From Pseudoflavonifractor sp902362925 (lineage in GTDB: Bacteria; Bacillota; Clostridia; Oscillospirales; Oscillospiraceae), in NCBI GenBank assembly GCA_902362925.1, contig CABIYL010000008.1: a stretch of DNA of 64,000 bases; one strand, written 5' to 3'. The position numbers and the translations under genes were made by a program. Below, piece by piece: positions 49,660-58,640 of this stretch (the stretch's first letter is position 1; each line of letters starts with the position of its first letter). Under the pieces are notes generated by a model. It ran no database searches, was not told the DNA's origin, and saw nothing but the letters and a program-made list of their open reading frames with translations.

Positions 49660-50090
49660 TCACCACCATTCTCGGTCTCGGCGGTCTCCTTAGCCACAAT
49701 CTTGCACTTGACGGGCAGCTTGTGGGAAGCGAGACGCAGTGCCTCGCGGGCGATCTCCTCGGAGACGCCGGCGATCTCGAACATAACGCGGCCGGGCTTA
49801 ACCACGGCCACCCAGTACTCGGGGGAACCCTTACCGGAACCCATTCGGGTCTCAGCGGGCTTCTCGGTGACGGGCTTGTCGGGGAAGATCTTGATCCAGA
49901 CCTTACCGCCACGCTTGGTGTAACGGGTCATGGCGATACGGGCGGCCTCGATCTGGTTGCTGGTGATCCAGCAGGGCTCGGTGGCCTGCAGGCCGAACTC
50001 ACCGTAGGTCACGGTGTTGCCACGGGTGGCCTTGCCCTTCATGCGGCCGCGGTGAACGCGGCGGTATTTCACTCTCTTAGGCAGCAGCAT
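49656..50090 (-). CDS. rplP: Ribosomal protein L16 (uL16)
   Basis: A 144-residue L16: MLLPKRVKYRRVHRGRMKGK, EPCWITSNQIEAARIAMTRY, MGSGKGSPEYWVAVVKPGRV. It is needed for tRNA positioning on the large subunit. Its ATG shares a base with the rpsC stop (TAATG). Confidence 0.97.
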   Translation of the reverse strand: MLLPKRVKYRRVHRGRMKGKATRGNTVTYGEFGLQATEPCWITSNQIEAARIAMTRYTKRGGKVWIKIFPDKPVTEKPAETRMGSGKGSPEYWVAVVKPGRVMFEIAGVSEEIAREALRLASHKLPVKCKIVAKETAETENGGE

Positions 50091-50941
50091 TAGTTGGCGC
50101 CTCCTTCCTTGGCAGCGGGAGCGGCGGGACGGGGACCACGGTTAAAGCCCTGACCCTGGGGACGGCCCTGGCCGTTCCGGTTGAAGCCGCCCTGACGGCG
50201 GTCGCCGCCGAAGCCGGGCTTCCGGTCGCCGTCGCGGCGCTCGCGGCGGGGACGCTCAGGACGCTCCTTGAAGTTCTTGGTGTCCAGGGTGCGGGGGGTG
50301 GTCCGCAGGGCCTGGGAGAGAATCTCACCCTTGTAGACCCACACCTTCACGCCGATGCGGCCGTAGGTGGTGGCAGCCTCAGCGAAGCCGTAGTCGATGT
50401 CGGCGCGCAGGGTCTGCAGGGGGATGGTGCCGTCGTGATAGTGCTCGGTGCGGGCGATCTCGGCGCCGCCCAGACGGCCGGACACCTGAGTCTTGATGCC
50501 GCGGGCGCCCATGCGCATGGCACGGCCCATGGCGTTCTTCATAGCGCGGCGGAAGCCGATGCGCTTCTCCAGCTGCTGAGCGATGTTCTCAGCGATGAGC
50601 TGGGCGTCCATGTCGGGGTTCTTGACCTCGACGATGTTCAGGGCAACGCTCTTGCCCAGCATCTTCTCCAGCTGCAGGCGCAGGGCCTCGATGGCCTCGC
50701 CGCCCTTGCCGATGACCACGCCGGGACGGGCGCAGTGCAGGTAGATGCGCACCTTGGCGTTGTCGCGCTCGATCTCAATCTTGGGGATACCAGCGCCGTA
50801 CTGGGTCTTCTTCAGGAAGTCCCGGATCTTCTTGTCCTCCACCAGCAGGTCGCCGACCTTCTCGTTGCGGGCGTACCAACGGGAGTCCCAGTCCTTAATG
50901 ACGCCCACGCGAAGGCCGTGGGGGTTCACTTTCTGTCCCAT
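50090..50941 (-). CDS. rpsC: Ribosomal protein S3 (uS3) with long Arg/Gly-rich tail
   Basis: The first 220 or so residues are standard S3: NPHGLRVGVIKDWDSRWYAR, KH motif GKGGEAIEALRLQLEKML, GARGIKTQVSGRLGGAEIAR. About 55 extra residues follow (total 283), rich in R, G, N and P, for example GGDRRQGGFNRNGQGRPQGQ. Usual length is 210-230. The tail resembles RNA-binding RGG tracts and would extend from the mRNA entry site. Confidence 0.96.
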   Translation of the reverse strand: MGQKVNPHGLRVGVIKDWDSRWYARNEKVGDLLVEDKKIRDFLKKTQYGAGIPKIEIERDNAKVRIYLHCARPGVVIGKGGEAIEALRLQLEKMLGKSVALNIVEVKNPDMDAQLIAENIAQQLEKRIGFRRAMKNAMGRAMRMGARGIKTQVSGRLGGAEIARTEHYHDGTIPLQTLRADIDYGFAEAATTYGRIGVKVWVYKGEILSQALRTTPRTLDTKNFKERPERPRRERRDGDRKPGFGGDRRQGGFNRNGQGRPQGQGFNRGPRPAAPAAKEGGAN

Positions 50942-50956
50942 ATTTTTCCTCCTCCC

Positions 50957-51301
50957 TTAGCGCTCGCTCACCGCGATGGTGATGTGAGAAGTACGCTTGT
51001 TGATGCGGAACGCGCGACCCTGGGCCCGGGGACGCATACGCTTGATGATGGGGCCGGGGTTGGCGTAGGTGGCAGACACGTACAGCTTCTCGGGATCCAT
51101 CTGGTGATTGTTCTCCGCGTTGGCAGCCGCGCTCTTGAGAATCTTCAGCATGAGCTCGGAAGCAGCCTTGGGAGTGGCCATCAGAATAGCAGTGGCCTCG
51201 GGCACGCTCTTGCCCCGGATCAGATCGCAGACGATCTGAACCTTACGGGGAGAGATGCGGGCATAACGCAGAGTAGCCTGGGCTACCTTTTTATCTTCCA
51301 T
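50957..51301 (-). CDS. rplV: Ribosomal protein L22 (uL22)
   Basis: A 114-residue L22: ARISPRKVQIVCDLIRGKSV, KSAAANAENNHQMDPEKLYV, and PRAQGRAFRINKRTSHITIA, whose hairpin lines the exit tunnel. Confidence 0.97.
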   Translation of the reverse strand: MEDKKVAQATLRYARISPRKVQIVCDLIRGKSVPEATAILMATPKAASELMLKILKSAAANAENNHQMDPEKLYVSATYANPGPIIKRMRPRAQGRAFRINKRTSHITIAVSER

Positions 51302-51315
51302 GTTATCTCTCCTCC

Positions 51316-51588
51316 TTACTTACCGGACTTGGCGCCGGCGTGACCGCGGAAGGTACGGGTGGGGGCGAACTCGCCCAGCTTGTGGCCGACCATATCCTCG
51401 GTAACGTAGACGGGCACGTGCTTGCGGCCGTCGTGCACGGCAAAGGTGTGACCGACGAAGGAGGGGAAGATGGTGGAGGCGCGGCTCCAGGTCTTCAGGA
51501 CCTTCTTCTCACCGGTCTTGTTCATCTCATCGACCCGCTTGAGCAGCTCGGGGGCGCAAAAGGGGCCTTTCTTAATGCTTCTGGACAT
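51316..51588 (-). CDS. rpsS: Ribosomal protein S19 (uS19)
   Basis: A 90-residue S19: MSRSIKKGPFCAPELLKRVD, TWSRASTIFPSFVGHTFAVH, GEFAPTRTFRGHAGAKSGK. It lies in the 30S head and contacts S13. Confidence 0.97.
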   Translation of the reverse strand: MSRSIKKGPFCAPELLKRVDEMNKTGEKKVLKTWSRASTIFPSFVGHTFAVHDGRKHVPVYVTEDMVGHKLGEFAPTRTFRGHAGAKSGK

Positions 51589-51602
51589 CTTTTACTGCCT
51601 CC

Positions 51603-52439
51603 TTACTTAGAATTACGATGCTTGACGATGAACTTCTCGGTACGGTTCTTCGTCTTGCGGGTCTTGTAACCCATAGCGGGCTTGCCCCAAGGAGTAACAG
51701 GGCCGGGACGACCGACAGGGCTCTTGCCCTCGCCGCCGCCGTGGGGGTGGTCATTGGGGTTCATGACGGAGCCGCGGACGGTGGGACGCCAACCCATGTG
51801 ACGCTTACGGCCGGCCTTACCGATCTGGATGTTGGCCCAGTCGGTGTTGCCGACCTGGCCGATGCAGGCCTTGCAGTCCTCGCGGATATAGCGGACCTCG
51901 CCGGAGGGCAGACGGACCTGAGCCATGCCGTTCTCCTTGGCCATCAGCTGGGCAGCCACGCCGGCGGACCGGACGAGCTGAGCGCCCTTGCCGGGGTAGA
52001 GCTCGATGTTGTGGATGAGCTCGCCTACGGGGATGTTGGCGATGGGGAGGCAGTTGCCGGGCAGGATGTCGGCGTTGGGGCCGGAGACGATCTTGTGGCC
52101 GGCCTTCAGGCCAACAGGAGCCAGGATATAGCTCTTGGTGCCGTCCTCATACTGGATGAGGGCGATGTTGGCGGAACGGTTGGGGTCGTACTCAAGACGG
52201 AGCACCACAGCGACCTCGCCGTCCTTCTGACGCTTGAAGTCGATGATACGGTACTTCTTCTTGTTGCCGCCGCCGCGGTGGCGGACGGTGATGCGGCCGT
52301 AGCTGTTGCGGCCGGCATTTTTCTTCAGGTTCTCAATCAGGCTGCGCTCGGGCTTAGCCTTCTTGTCAATGCCCTCGAAGGCGCTCACGGTCATGTGGCG
52401 GCGGGAGGGCGTTGTGGGCTTATAAGTTTTGATAGCCAT
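51603..52439 (-). CDS. rplB: Ribosomal protein L2 (uL2)
   Basis: A 278-residue L2: RNSYGRITVRHRGGGNKKKY, GNCLPIANIPVGELIHNIEL, and the conserved PRGSVMNPNDHPHGGGEGKS type motif (here V-R-G-S-V-M-N-P-N-D-H-P-H-G-G-G-E-G) with the peptidyl-transferase-associated histidine. It is essential for subunit association. Confidence 0.97.
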   Translation of the reverse strand: MAIKTYKPTTPSRRHMTVSAFEGIDKKAKPERSLIENLKKNAGRNSYGRITVRHRGGGNKKKYRIIDFKRQKDGEVAVVLRLEYDPNRSANIALIQYEDGTKSYILAPVGLKAGHKIVSGPNADILPGNCLPIANIPVGELIHNIELYPGKGAQLVRSAGVAAQLMAKENGMAQVRLPSGEVRYIREDCKACIGQVGNTDWANIQIGKAGRKRHMGWRPTVRGSVMNPNDHPHGGGEGKSPVGRPGPVTPWGKPAMGYKTRKTKNRTEKFIVKHRNSK

Positions 52440-52454
52440 TGTTCGTTATCCTCC

Positions 52455-52754
52455 TTACACCATGCCTTCGAAGAACTCGATGGTCTTGGAGTCCTCGCTG
52501 AGGGTGACCACAGCCTTCTTCCAGGAGGGGCGGCGGCCCTTGGGATAGGCGCCGGTGCGCTTCTCCTTACCCTGCATGTTCAGGGTGTTGACCTTGACCA
52601 CCTTCACGCCGAAGATTTCCTCGACGGCCTTGGCGATCTCGATCTTGTTGGCGCTCTTGGCCACCTCGAAGGTGTAGCGCTTCATCTCGGTCATCTCCAT
52701 GGACTGCTCGGTGATGACGGGACGCTTAATGATATCATAAGCGGTGGTAGCCAT
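52455..52754 (-). CDS. rplW: Ribosomal protein L23 (uL23)
   Basis: A 99-residue L23: AYDIIKRPVITEQSMEMTEM, RYTFEVAKSANKIEIAKAVE, EIFGVKVVKVNTLNMQGKEK. It docks trigger factor and SRP at the exit tunnel. Its start overlaps the rplD stop. Confidence 0.97.
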   Translation of the reverse strand: MATTAYDIIKRPVITEQSMEMTEMKRYTFEVAKSANKIEIAKAVEEIFGVKVVKVNTLNMQGKEKRTGAYPKGRRPSWKKAVVTLSEDSKTIEFFEGMV

Positions 52755-53374
52755 TATGCGAACACCTCCTCGATGACGGCCAGGGCGGCCTTGTCCACGA
52801 TGAACTGGTTGGCGTTTACGATGTCGTAAACGGAGAGGAGCTTGGCGGTGGTGGTGACCACGCCGGGGATGTTCCGGGCGGACAGGACCACGTTCTCATT
52901 GACCTCGTTGGTGACCAGGACGGCCTTCTTGGACTCGACAGCGCCCAGGAAAGCAGCCATGTTCTTGGTCTTGACGGCGTCCAGGTTCAGGCCGTCCACC
53001 ACGATGACGTTGCCCTCAGCGGCCTTGGCGGAGAGGGCGGACTTGAGAGCCAGGCGCTTCACCTTCTTGTTGAGGGTGTAGCTGTAATCGCGGGGCTTGG
53101 GAGCGAACACCACGCCGCCGTGAGTCCACTGGGGAGCGCGGGTGGAACCCTGACGGGCACGGCCGGTGCCCTTCTGGCGCCAGGGCTTGATGCCGCCGCC
53201 GGAAACCTCGGCGCGGGTGAGAGCGGACTGAGTGCCCTGGCGGCAGTTGGCCAGGTGATTCTTGACAGCCTCGTGAACAACGCTCACGTTGGGCTCAATG
53301 CCGAAGATAGCGTCGGAGAGGTCCACTTCGCCGACCTTCTTGCCGGTCATATCAACAACAGTTGCTTTAGGCAT
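52754..53374 (-). CDS. rplD: Ribosomal protein L4 (uL4)
   Basis: A 206-residue L4: tunnel loop KPWRQKGTGRARQGSTRAPQ, WTHGGVVFAPKPRDYSYTLN. L4 also regulates the S10 operon in gamma-proteobacteria; whether it does so here is unknown, but a terminator-like hairpin is present in the leader. Confidence 0.97.
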   Translation of the reverse strand: MPKATVVDMTGKKVGEVDLSDAIFGIEPNVSVVHEAVKNHLANCRQGTQSALTRAEVSGGGIKPWRQKGTGRARQGSTRAPQWTHGGVVFAPKPRDYSYTLNKKVKRLALKSALSAKAAEGNVIVVDGLNLDAVKTKNMAAFLGAVESKKAVLVTNEVNENVVLSARNIPGVVTTTAKLLSVYDIVNANQFIVDKAALAVIEEVFA

Positions 53375-53391
53375 TTGGTATCTCTCCTTTC

Positions 53392-54114
53392 TTACTTGTT
53401 ACGGGCGGAAGCCTTCTGGGGATTGCGGCCGGAAGCCTTCTGCGGGTTCTTGGAGATGTCAGCGCCGGCGCCCTTCTCCTTGACGTTGATGACGGAGCTG
53501 CGCAGGCACACGATGCCGCCCTTGGGGCCGGGGATGGCGCCGCAGACAGCGATGAGGTTCAGCTCGGGGTCGACCTTGACCACGTCCAGGTTGAGCACGG
53601 TGACCTGCTCATTACCCATCTGGCCGGCGCCGATCTTACCCTTGAAGATACGGGAAGGATCGCTGTTGGCGCTCATGGAACCAGCGTGACGGTGCACAGG
53701 GCCGGTACCGTGGGACTCCTTCAGGCGGTGAGCGCCGTGACGCTTGATAACGCCGGCGTAACCCTTACCTTTGCTGATGCCGGTCACGTCCACGCGGTCG
53801 CCAGCGGCGAAAGCGTCGGCCTTGACCTCGTCGCCGATGTTCAGGGACTCGGCGTTGTTCAGAGCGAACTCCTTGAGCACGCGCTTGGCGCTGACGCCAG
53901 CCTTCTTCAGGTGGCCCAGCTCGGGCTTGGTGAGCTTGCGCTCGGGCACGTCCTCGAAGCCCAGCTGCACAGCGGTGTAGCCGTCCTTCTCCACGGTCTT
54001 CTTCTGGGTGACCACGCAGGGGCCAGCCTCAATGACGGTGACCGGGATGACCTTGCCGGCTTCGTCGAAGATCTGCGTCATGCCGACCTTCTTGCCGATA
54101 ATGGCCTTTTCCAT
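53392..54114 (-). CDS. rplC: Ribosomal protein L3 (uL3) with repetitive C-terminal tail
   Basis: A 240-residue L3: MEKAIIGKKVGMTQIFDEAG, VTGISKGKGYAGVIKRHGAH, GPVHRHAGSMSANSDPSRIF. The last residues include two copies of N-P-Q-K-A-S separated by G-R, beyond the usual end near 210, and are probably a tandem duplication. L3 shapes the peptidyl transferase centre. Confidence 0.97.
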   Translation of the reverse strand: MEKAIIGKKVGMTQIFDEAGKVIPVTVIEAGPCVVTQKKTVEKDGYTAVQLGFEDVPERKLTKPELGHLKKAGVSAKRVLKEFALNNAESLNIGDEVKADAFAAGDRVDVTGISKGKGYAGVIKRHGAHRLKESHGTGPVHRHAGSMSANSDPSRIFKGKIGAGQMGNEQVTVLNLDVVKVDPELNLIAVCGAIPGPKGGIVCLRSSVINVKEKGAGADISKNPQKASGRNPQKASARNK

Positions 54115-54250
54115 GTGTTTTCCTCCTTAAATAAGGTTATTGGTTGGAAGACTTGGGACATCAGGCTTCCCATTGGTCTGCCAACTTGACCCGTCCGCCT
54201 CAAAACGCGGCGGACTGCGGGTACAACATAGTTGTGAGACTCAGCTGTGA

Positions 54251-54565
54251 TTACAGCTTGATCTCGATCTCCACGCCGGCGGGGAGCTCCAGGCTCATCA
54301 GGGCCTCCACAGTCTTGGGGGAGGGCTTGAGGATGTCGATGAGGCGCTTGTGGGTGCGGCGCTCAAACTGCTCCCGGGAGTCCTTGTACTTGTGCACAGC
54401 GCGCAGGATGGTCACGACCTCTTTCTTGGTGGGCAGGGGGATCGGGCCGGACACGGAAGCGCCGGTGCGCTTGGCGGTCTCCACGATCTTCTCGGCGCTC
54501 TGGTCGATGAGCTGATGGTCGTAGGCCTTGAGACGGATGCGAATCATTTCTTTCTGGGCTGCCAT
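54251..54565 (-). CDS. rpsJ: Ribosomal protein S10 (uS10)
   Basis: A 104-residue S10: RIRLKAYDHQLIDQSAEKIV, RTGASVSGPIPLPTKKEVVT, RTHKRLIDILKPSPKTVEAL. It also acts as NusE in antitermination complexes. It is the first gene of the operon; tuf and fusA do not precede it here. A 136-bp spacer separates it from rplC. Confidence 0.97.
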   Translation of the reverse strand: MAAQKEMIRIRLKAYDHQLIDQSAEKIVETAKRTGASVSGPIPLPTKKEVVTILRAVHKYKDSREQFERRTHKRLIDILKPSPKTVEALMSLELPAGVEIEIKL

Positions 54566-54671
54566 GGTGTTTCCTCCTTAAAACATACGAAGTGGGGTTC
54601 GGTACTCCTCGCACGCTTCGTACGGTGAGAAATCTTATGTCCACGGTTCCGTGCGTATCACTCCGTGGCAT

Positions 54672-54701
54672 GAAGAAAACCGGCTCTAAGCAGGCCGGTT
54701 T
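54672..54701 (-). terminator. Terminator-like hairpin in the S10 operon leader
   Basis: On the complement AAACCGGC pairs with GCCGGTTT (9-nt loop) and runs into TTTTCTTC. It lies about 145 nt after the promoter and about 105 nt before rpsJ, so readthrough must be permitted or regulated. The leader otherwise has a CCACGG/CCGTGG stem and no gene. Confidence 0.6.
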
Positions 54702-54842
54702 ACTCCATGCACCGGCGATATACGCCCGTGCACAGATTCCTCAGCCGCCCGATTCTAGCTCGGACATACTCCGCGGAAGTTACCGGCTCACGCCGCAATC
54801 TCCCGCATCATCGCAGATCGCGCCCTTAACAGGCGCTCTGAT

Positions 54843-54871
54843 ATAATACCTTAAACCCCGATCTATGTCAA
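54843..54871 (-). promoter_or_regulatory. Promoter of the S10-spc-alpha operon
   Basis: On the complement a perfect TTGACA (54871-54866) and TATTAT (54848-54843) have a 17-bp spacer. It lies about 275 bp upstream of rpsJ and would serve the whole 16-kb leftward operon. Confidence 0.88.
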
Positions 54872-54983
54872 GGGTTTCCGGGTATTTTTTTATTATTTTT
54901 TCAGGAAAATCACGCTTTTGGCCACTTACACAAAGCCTGCTGTCGACATAGCCTCTTCTTCTGTCCGCTTTGCCTGTCCAGGA

Positions 54984-55023
54984 CCAGAAAAGACCGGGCC
55001 GCCCTGCTGGGACGACCCGGTCT
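54984..55023 (-). terminator. Terminator of the SLH-domain gene
   Basis: On the complement AGACCGGGTCG pairs with CGGCCCGGTCT across a short loop (one mismatch) and is followed by TTTTCTGG. It lies 28 bp beyond the stop of the SLH gene. Confidence 0.75.
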
Positions 55024-55050
55024 GAAAGGCGTCGGAATGTGCCGCTTTGC

Positions 55051-57399
55051 TTATTTCGCGGTGCGGATGATGATGCTGGCCTTGAACTCACCGGCGGTGG
55101 TGTAGCCGCCGTAGATGTTCAGGCTGTCGCCGGTCTTCAGGCTGCTCAGGGAGAAGGTGCCGCCGGCTGCCTCCTGCATGACGGTGCCGGAGGGGGCGCT
55201 GACCTGGATGACAGAGCCGGTGCCGGTGCCGTCGTCAGCCCGGAAGGTGATGGTCCGGTCGGAGGTGTTCACGTAGATGACGGTGCCGTTGAGCTGGCTG
55301 CTGCTGGTGGTGGTCTTGTCCACCTCGATGGAGGCCACGCTGTCGCCGTTGGTGACCATGGCCACGTGGTAGCCCACCCGCAGGTCGTACATGGAGATGA
55401 GCTTGCCGTCCTGGCTGACCGACACGCCACTGGTGATGGAGTAGGTGGCGGTGCCGCCGTTGTTGTCCAGCTCCACCTCGATGGTGATGCCGGAGGTGTC
55501 CTCGCTCTTGCGGGTGATGGTGCCGGAGACGTTGGCGCTCTGGGGCTGGGAGTCAATCTGGGTGACGGCGTTGTACCGGACGGTCACGGTGACGGCGTCA
55601 CCGGTGCGCAGCTTGTCGATGGAGCTGCTCTTGTCGCTGCGGCGGACCTCCGGGGGATCGGACAGGTCAATCTGGAAGGGGACCACCCGGCCGTCAGCGG
55701 TGGTGACGCTGATGATCTCCATGGTGGTGCCGGTGGGGTAGCTGATGTCGGTGATGGTGCCCTCGGTGACGGTGGAGCCGGGATAACCGGCCAGCATGGC
55801 CACCTCGCCGCCGGACAGGCGGACGGTGATGAACCAGTCCTTCTGGACGCCGCTGACGGTGCTTGCCTTGCCGTTGTAGGTCACCACGGCGTCGGCGGAG
55901 AAATTATAGGTGGTGGCCTTGTTGGTCTTCAGGTCGGTGATGGTCACGTTGCTGACGCCGCTGGCGCTGCCCACGCTCTTCACGGCGCCCTGGATGTACT
56001 GGGTGACCGTGTCCAGGGTGGCGCCGGTCACGTTACCGTCTTCATTGGACGCCCGCAGGGTCACGTAGCTGCCCACATAGCTGGCAGTCATGCCGGAGAC
56101 GGCCAGACCGTTGGCGGTGATGGCGGTGTTCGCGGGAACGGTGAGCCGCTCCAGCTGGCCGTCAAAGCCGGAGACGGTGATCACGGAGCCGCCGGAGGCC
56201 TGGGTCTCCACGGCGGTAATCAGGCCTTCAACCTTACGGGTGCCGCCGGAGAGCTGGACAGCGGCCAGATGACCCTGCTGATCCACCCGGCAGACGGCGG
56301 TGGTGTAGCCGCCCTCAGGGTCGATGAGCTCGTAGCCGCCCACCTTCTGGCCCACCTGGACCTCAGTAAAGCGGTCGTAGGGCAGGGTGACGGAGGCGCC
56401 GTTTACGTTGAGGAGGATCTCACTGTCGGACACGCCCACCACGGTGCCGGCCACGGTGTCCAGCTTGCCGGACAGGCGCACGGCCATGGGGGTGCCGTCC
56501 TCGTCGTAGCACACACGGGCGTAGGTGCCGGTCTGGAGCAGGGCGCTGTCCACCAGCATGCTGTTCTCATAGATGGGGGTGTCCACCGGCAGAGAGATGG
56601 TGTAGGACCCGGACAGGTCGCTGTTGAGGGTGAGGTGGATCACGTTCTTGCTGCTGGAGGTGGCGGAGACGATGGTGCCCGCCTGCCACTCGTAGTCGGT
56701 GTAATTGGGCAGCTCCACGCTGGTGCCCCGCTCCTCCATGAAGGCGATGGCACGGGAGAGCATGGTGGCCGCCACCTCACGGGTGACGGTGCTCTTGGGC
56801 TGGAACTCGTTCTGGTCGGTGCCGGTGATGATGCCGTATGTATTGAGCAGATAGATGTAGGGCTCACGGCCGGGGGTGATGTCGGCCTTATCGGTAAAGG
56901 TCAGGGTGTAGCTGGACAGATGCTCGGCCATGGGGGCCAGCTGCATGGCCCGCACCAGGTAGAGGGCAAAGTCCTCCTTGGTGATGGTCTTGCCGTTGTC
57001 CAGCGCGCCGGAGTCGTAGAGGCCCTTCAGCTCGGTGTAGGAGAGGATGCCCGCCTCCAGGCAGGTGGCGTACTCGTCCCGGAACCAGGACTGCTGGTCG
57101 CCCATGATGGCGGAGATATCATCGGCCCGGTCCTTGCCGATCTGGGCCCGCAGGTCAGTCTCCACGGCGATACGGGCGCACAGAGCCAGCGCCTCGCTGC
57201 CCTGGAGCTCATTCTTGGGCCGGAACTCGCCGTTGTCGTAGCCCTTGAAGACACCCTGCTCGGCCATGTCGTTGATGTAGGACTCCGCCCAGTATCCGGC
57301 GGGCACATCGGGGAACGTGGCAGCGAATGCGGGTACCGTGGTCAGTGAGAGCACCAGCGTCAGGGCCAGCGCACCGGAAAGCAGTCTGTTTCGTTTCAT
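55051..57399 (-). CDS. Secreted S-layer homology (SLH) domain protein
   Basis: A 782-residue protein with a signal peptide (NRLLSGALALTLVLSLTTVP, A-F-A cleavage) and at least two SLH modules in the first 220 residues (FPDVPAGYWAESYINDMAEQ, GYDNGEFRPKNELQGSEALA; TGTDQNEFQPKSTVTREVAA). The rest is a series of beta-rich segments with T, S, V and G bias. SLH modules anchor proteins to pyruvylated cell-wall polymers. ATG at 57399 has GGAGGTG upstream; the open frame runs farther but lacks a start. Confidence 0.9.
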   Translation of the reverse strand: MKRNRLLSGALALTLVLSLTTVPAFAATFPDVPAGYWAESYINDMAEQGVFKGYDNGEFRPKNELQGSEALALCARIAVETDLRAQIGKDRADDISAIMGDQQSWFRDEYATCLEAGILSYTELKGLYDSGALDNGKTITKEDFALYLVRAMQLAPMAEHLSSYTLTFTDKADITPGREPYIYLLNTYGIITGTDQNEFQPKSTVTREVAATMLSRAIAFMEERGTSVELPNYTDYEWQAGTIVSATSSSKNVIHLTLNSDLSGSYTISLPVDTPIYENSMLVDSALLQTGTYARVCYDEDGTPMAVRLSGKLDTVAGTVVGVSDSEILLNVNGASVTLPYDRFTEVQVGQKVGGYELIDPEGGYTTAVCRVDQQGHLAAVQLSGGTRKVEGLITAVETQASGGSVITVSGFDGQLERLTVPANTAITANGLAVSGMTASYVGSYVTLRASNEDGNVTGATLDTVTQYIQGAVKSVGSASGVSNVTITDLKTNKATTYNFSADAVVTYNGKASTVSGVQKDWFITVRLSGGEVAMLAGYPGSTVTEGTITDISYPTGTTMEIISVTTADGRVVPFQIDLSDPPEVRRSDKSSSIDKLRTGDAVTVTVRYNAVTQIDSQPQSANVSGTITRKSEDTSGITIEVELDNNGGTATYSITSGVSVSQDGKLISMYDLRVGYHVAMVTNGDSVASIEVDKTTTSSSQLNGTVIYVNTSDRTITFRADDGTGTGSVIQVSAPSGTVMQEAAGGTFSLSSLKTGDSLNIYGGYTTAGEFKASIIIRTAK

Positions 57400-57465
57400 A
57401 GCGCACCTCCAAATTTGGGCTTCGTCCTTGCGTCCGCCACAAGGCGGGTTGCTGCACTTAACATA

Positions 57466-57494
57466 ATTATAGCGGCTTGTCCAGAAAAAAGCAA
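57466..57494 (-). promoter_or_regulatory. Promoter of the SLH gene
   Basis: On the complement TTGCTT (57494-57489) and TATAAT (57471-57466) with a 17-bp spacer, 67 bp before the ATG. Confidence 0.75.
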
Positions 57495-57571
57495 CGGGAA
57501 CCCTGTCTTTTTCTTCCCGTTCCAAAATCTGCTGCTTTTCAGACGTTTTTCCCCGAAAAAAGTTCCACGGC

Positions 57572-57605
57572 AAAAAGAGCGGAGACAGCCCCGCCGTCTC
57601 CGCTC
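57572..57605 (-). terminator. Terminator of the lipoprotein gene
   Basis: On the complement GAGCGGAGAC pairs with GTCTCCGCTC and is followed by TTTTT (57576-57572), 24 bp after the lipoprotein stop. Confidence 0.85.
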
Positions 57606-57628
57606 TACCTATATTATATATATGCTGT

Positions 57629-58591
57629 TTACTCCGCCGCAGCGCTGCCGTCCTCAGCGCCGGCAGCGCCCTGGGCGTTGTCAGTGTCCTGAGTGTTGTC
57701 GGTGCTCTGGGTGTCGTCGGTACCGGCATTGGTCAGGTCCTCGGCCTCCAGGGCCTCGGCGGGAATCTCAAACTCCGTGGCCGCGTCGAAATTGGAGCAG
57801 CTCATGCGGATCACCGAGCTCACCAGCTCGCTGGTCGACTCCTCGTCGGTGCTGGTGGTGGGGTGGCCCAGGGTCTCGTCAATATTGGCCTCCATATTGT
57901 TGATGACCTTCAGCATGTCCATCTCCATCTTCACCAGGTAGCCCTCCTGGTCCACCCACACGGTGATCTCGGCAGCGGGCATGCTCTCCAGATTGGTCTT
58001 AATCTTGGTCTGCTGGTCCTCGGACATGGAGGCGATGGACTCCAGATAGCCGTTGGAATCCAGGATGTCCACCAGGGGCTTGCCGCTGAGGGAGCCGGTG
58101 TACTTCACCGCCTCGGCGTCATTGACGGTCTCGGTGCCGTTTTTCTTGAAGCCGGAGGCCTGGGCCAGATAGGTGGAGAGGGTGTCCCCGGCGTTATAGG
58201 TGTCCAGCACCTCCTGGGTGGTGGCCTGCTTGGCCCAGTAGCTGCCGTCGGTGGCGTACTGCACCAGCTCCTCGCCCTCCTTCTGGGCGTACATAGTGAT
58301 GGTCTGGTTGTAGGTGTCCTCACCGCTGACCATGTCCAGCACCACATCCGCCTTAATCTTCAGCGGGTCCTGGAAGGTGGTGAGATTCATCCGGTTGGTG
58401 ACGGACAGGTTCTGGTCCTCAGAGGTGTACTCCGCCGCAATCTCAATCACAGCGTCCATGCTGGAAGCGCCCTTCACCTTCTCCAGGGCGGCAGCCACCG
58501 TCTCGTCGGCATTTCCGCCGGAGCAGGCCGCAAGAGAGAGGGTCAGCAGCGCGGCGGCGCCCAGAGCGGCCGTACGTTTCATCCATTTCAT
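57629..58591 (-). CDS. Putative lipoprotein (DUF6612-like)
   Basis: A 320-residue exported protein with lipobox LSLAAC near residue 22. The body (NLSVTNRMNLTTFQDPLKIK, YNQTITMYAQKEGEELVQYA, DGSYWAKQ) resembles the DUF6612/LolA-like lipoproteins of Clostridia with a lipid-cradling beta sheet. The C-terminus is acidic, T/D/N-rich and of low complexity. ATG at 58591 has GAAAGGA upstream. Its function is unknown; it is probably anchored to the outer face of the membrane. Confidence 0.8.
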   Translation of the reverse strand: MKWMKRTAALGAAALLTLSLAACSGGNADETVAAALEKVKGASSMDAVIEIAAEYTSEDQNLSVTNRMNLTTFQDPLKIKADVVLDMVSGEDTYNQTITMYAQKEGEELVQYATDGSYWAKQATTQEVLDTYNAGDTLSTYLAQASGFKKNGTETVNDAEAVKYTGSLSGKPLVDILDSNGYLESIASMSEDQQTKIKTNLESMPAAEITVWVDQEGYLVKMEMDMLKVINNMEANIDETLGHPTTSTDEESTSELVSSVIRMSCSNFDAATEFEIPAEALEAEDLTNAGTDDTQSTDNTQDTDNAQGAAGAEDGSAAAE

Positions 58592-58640
58592 TGTACATTG
58601 TCCTTTCTTTCCGATACGCGGCATACGCGCAATTATAGAT

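Noticed and set aside
54970..57348. Very long plus-strand frame opposite the SLH gene
   Set aside because: Composition is a mirror of the SLH repeats; no start signals.
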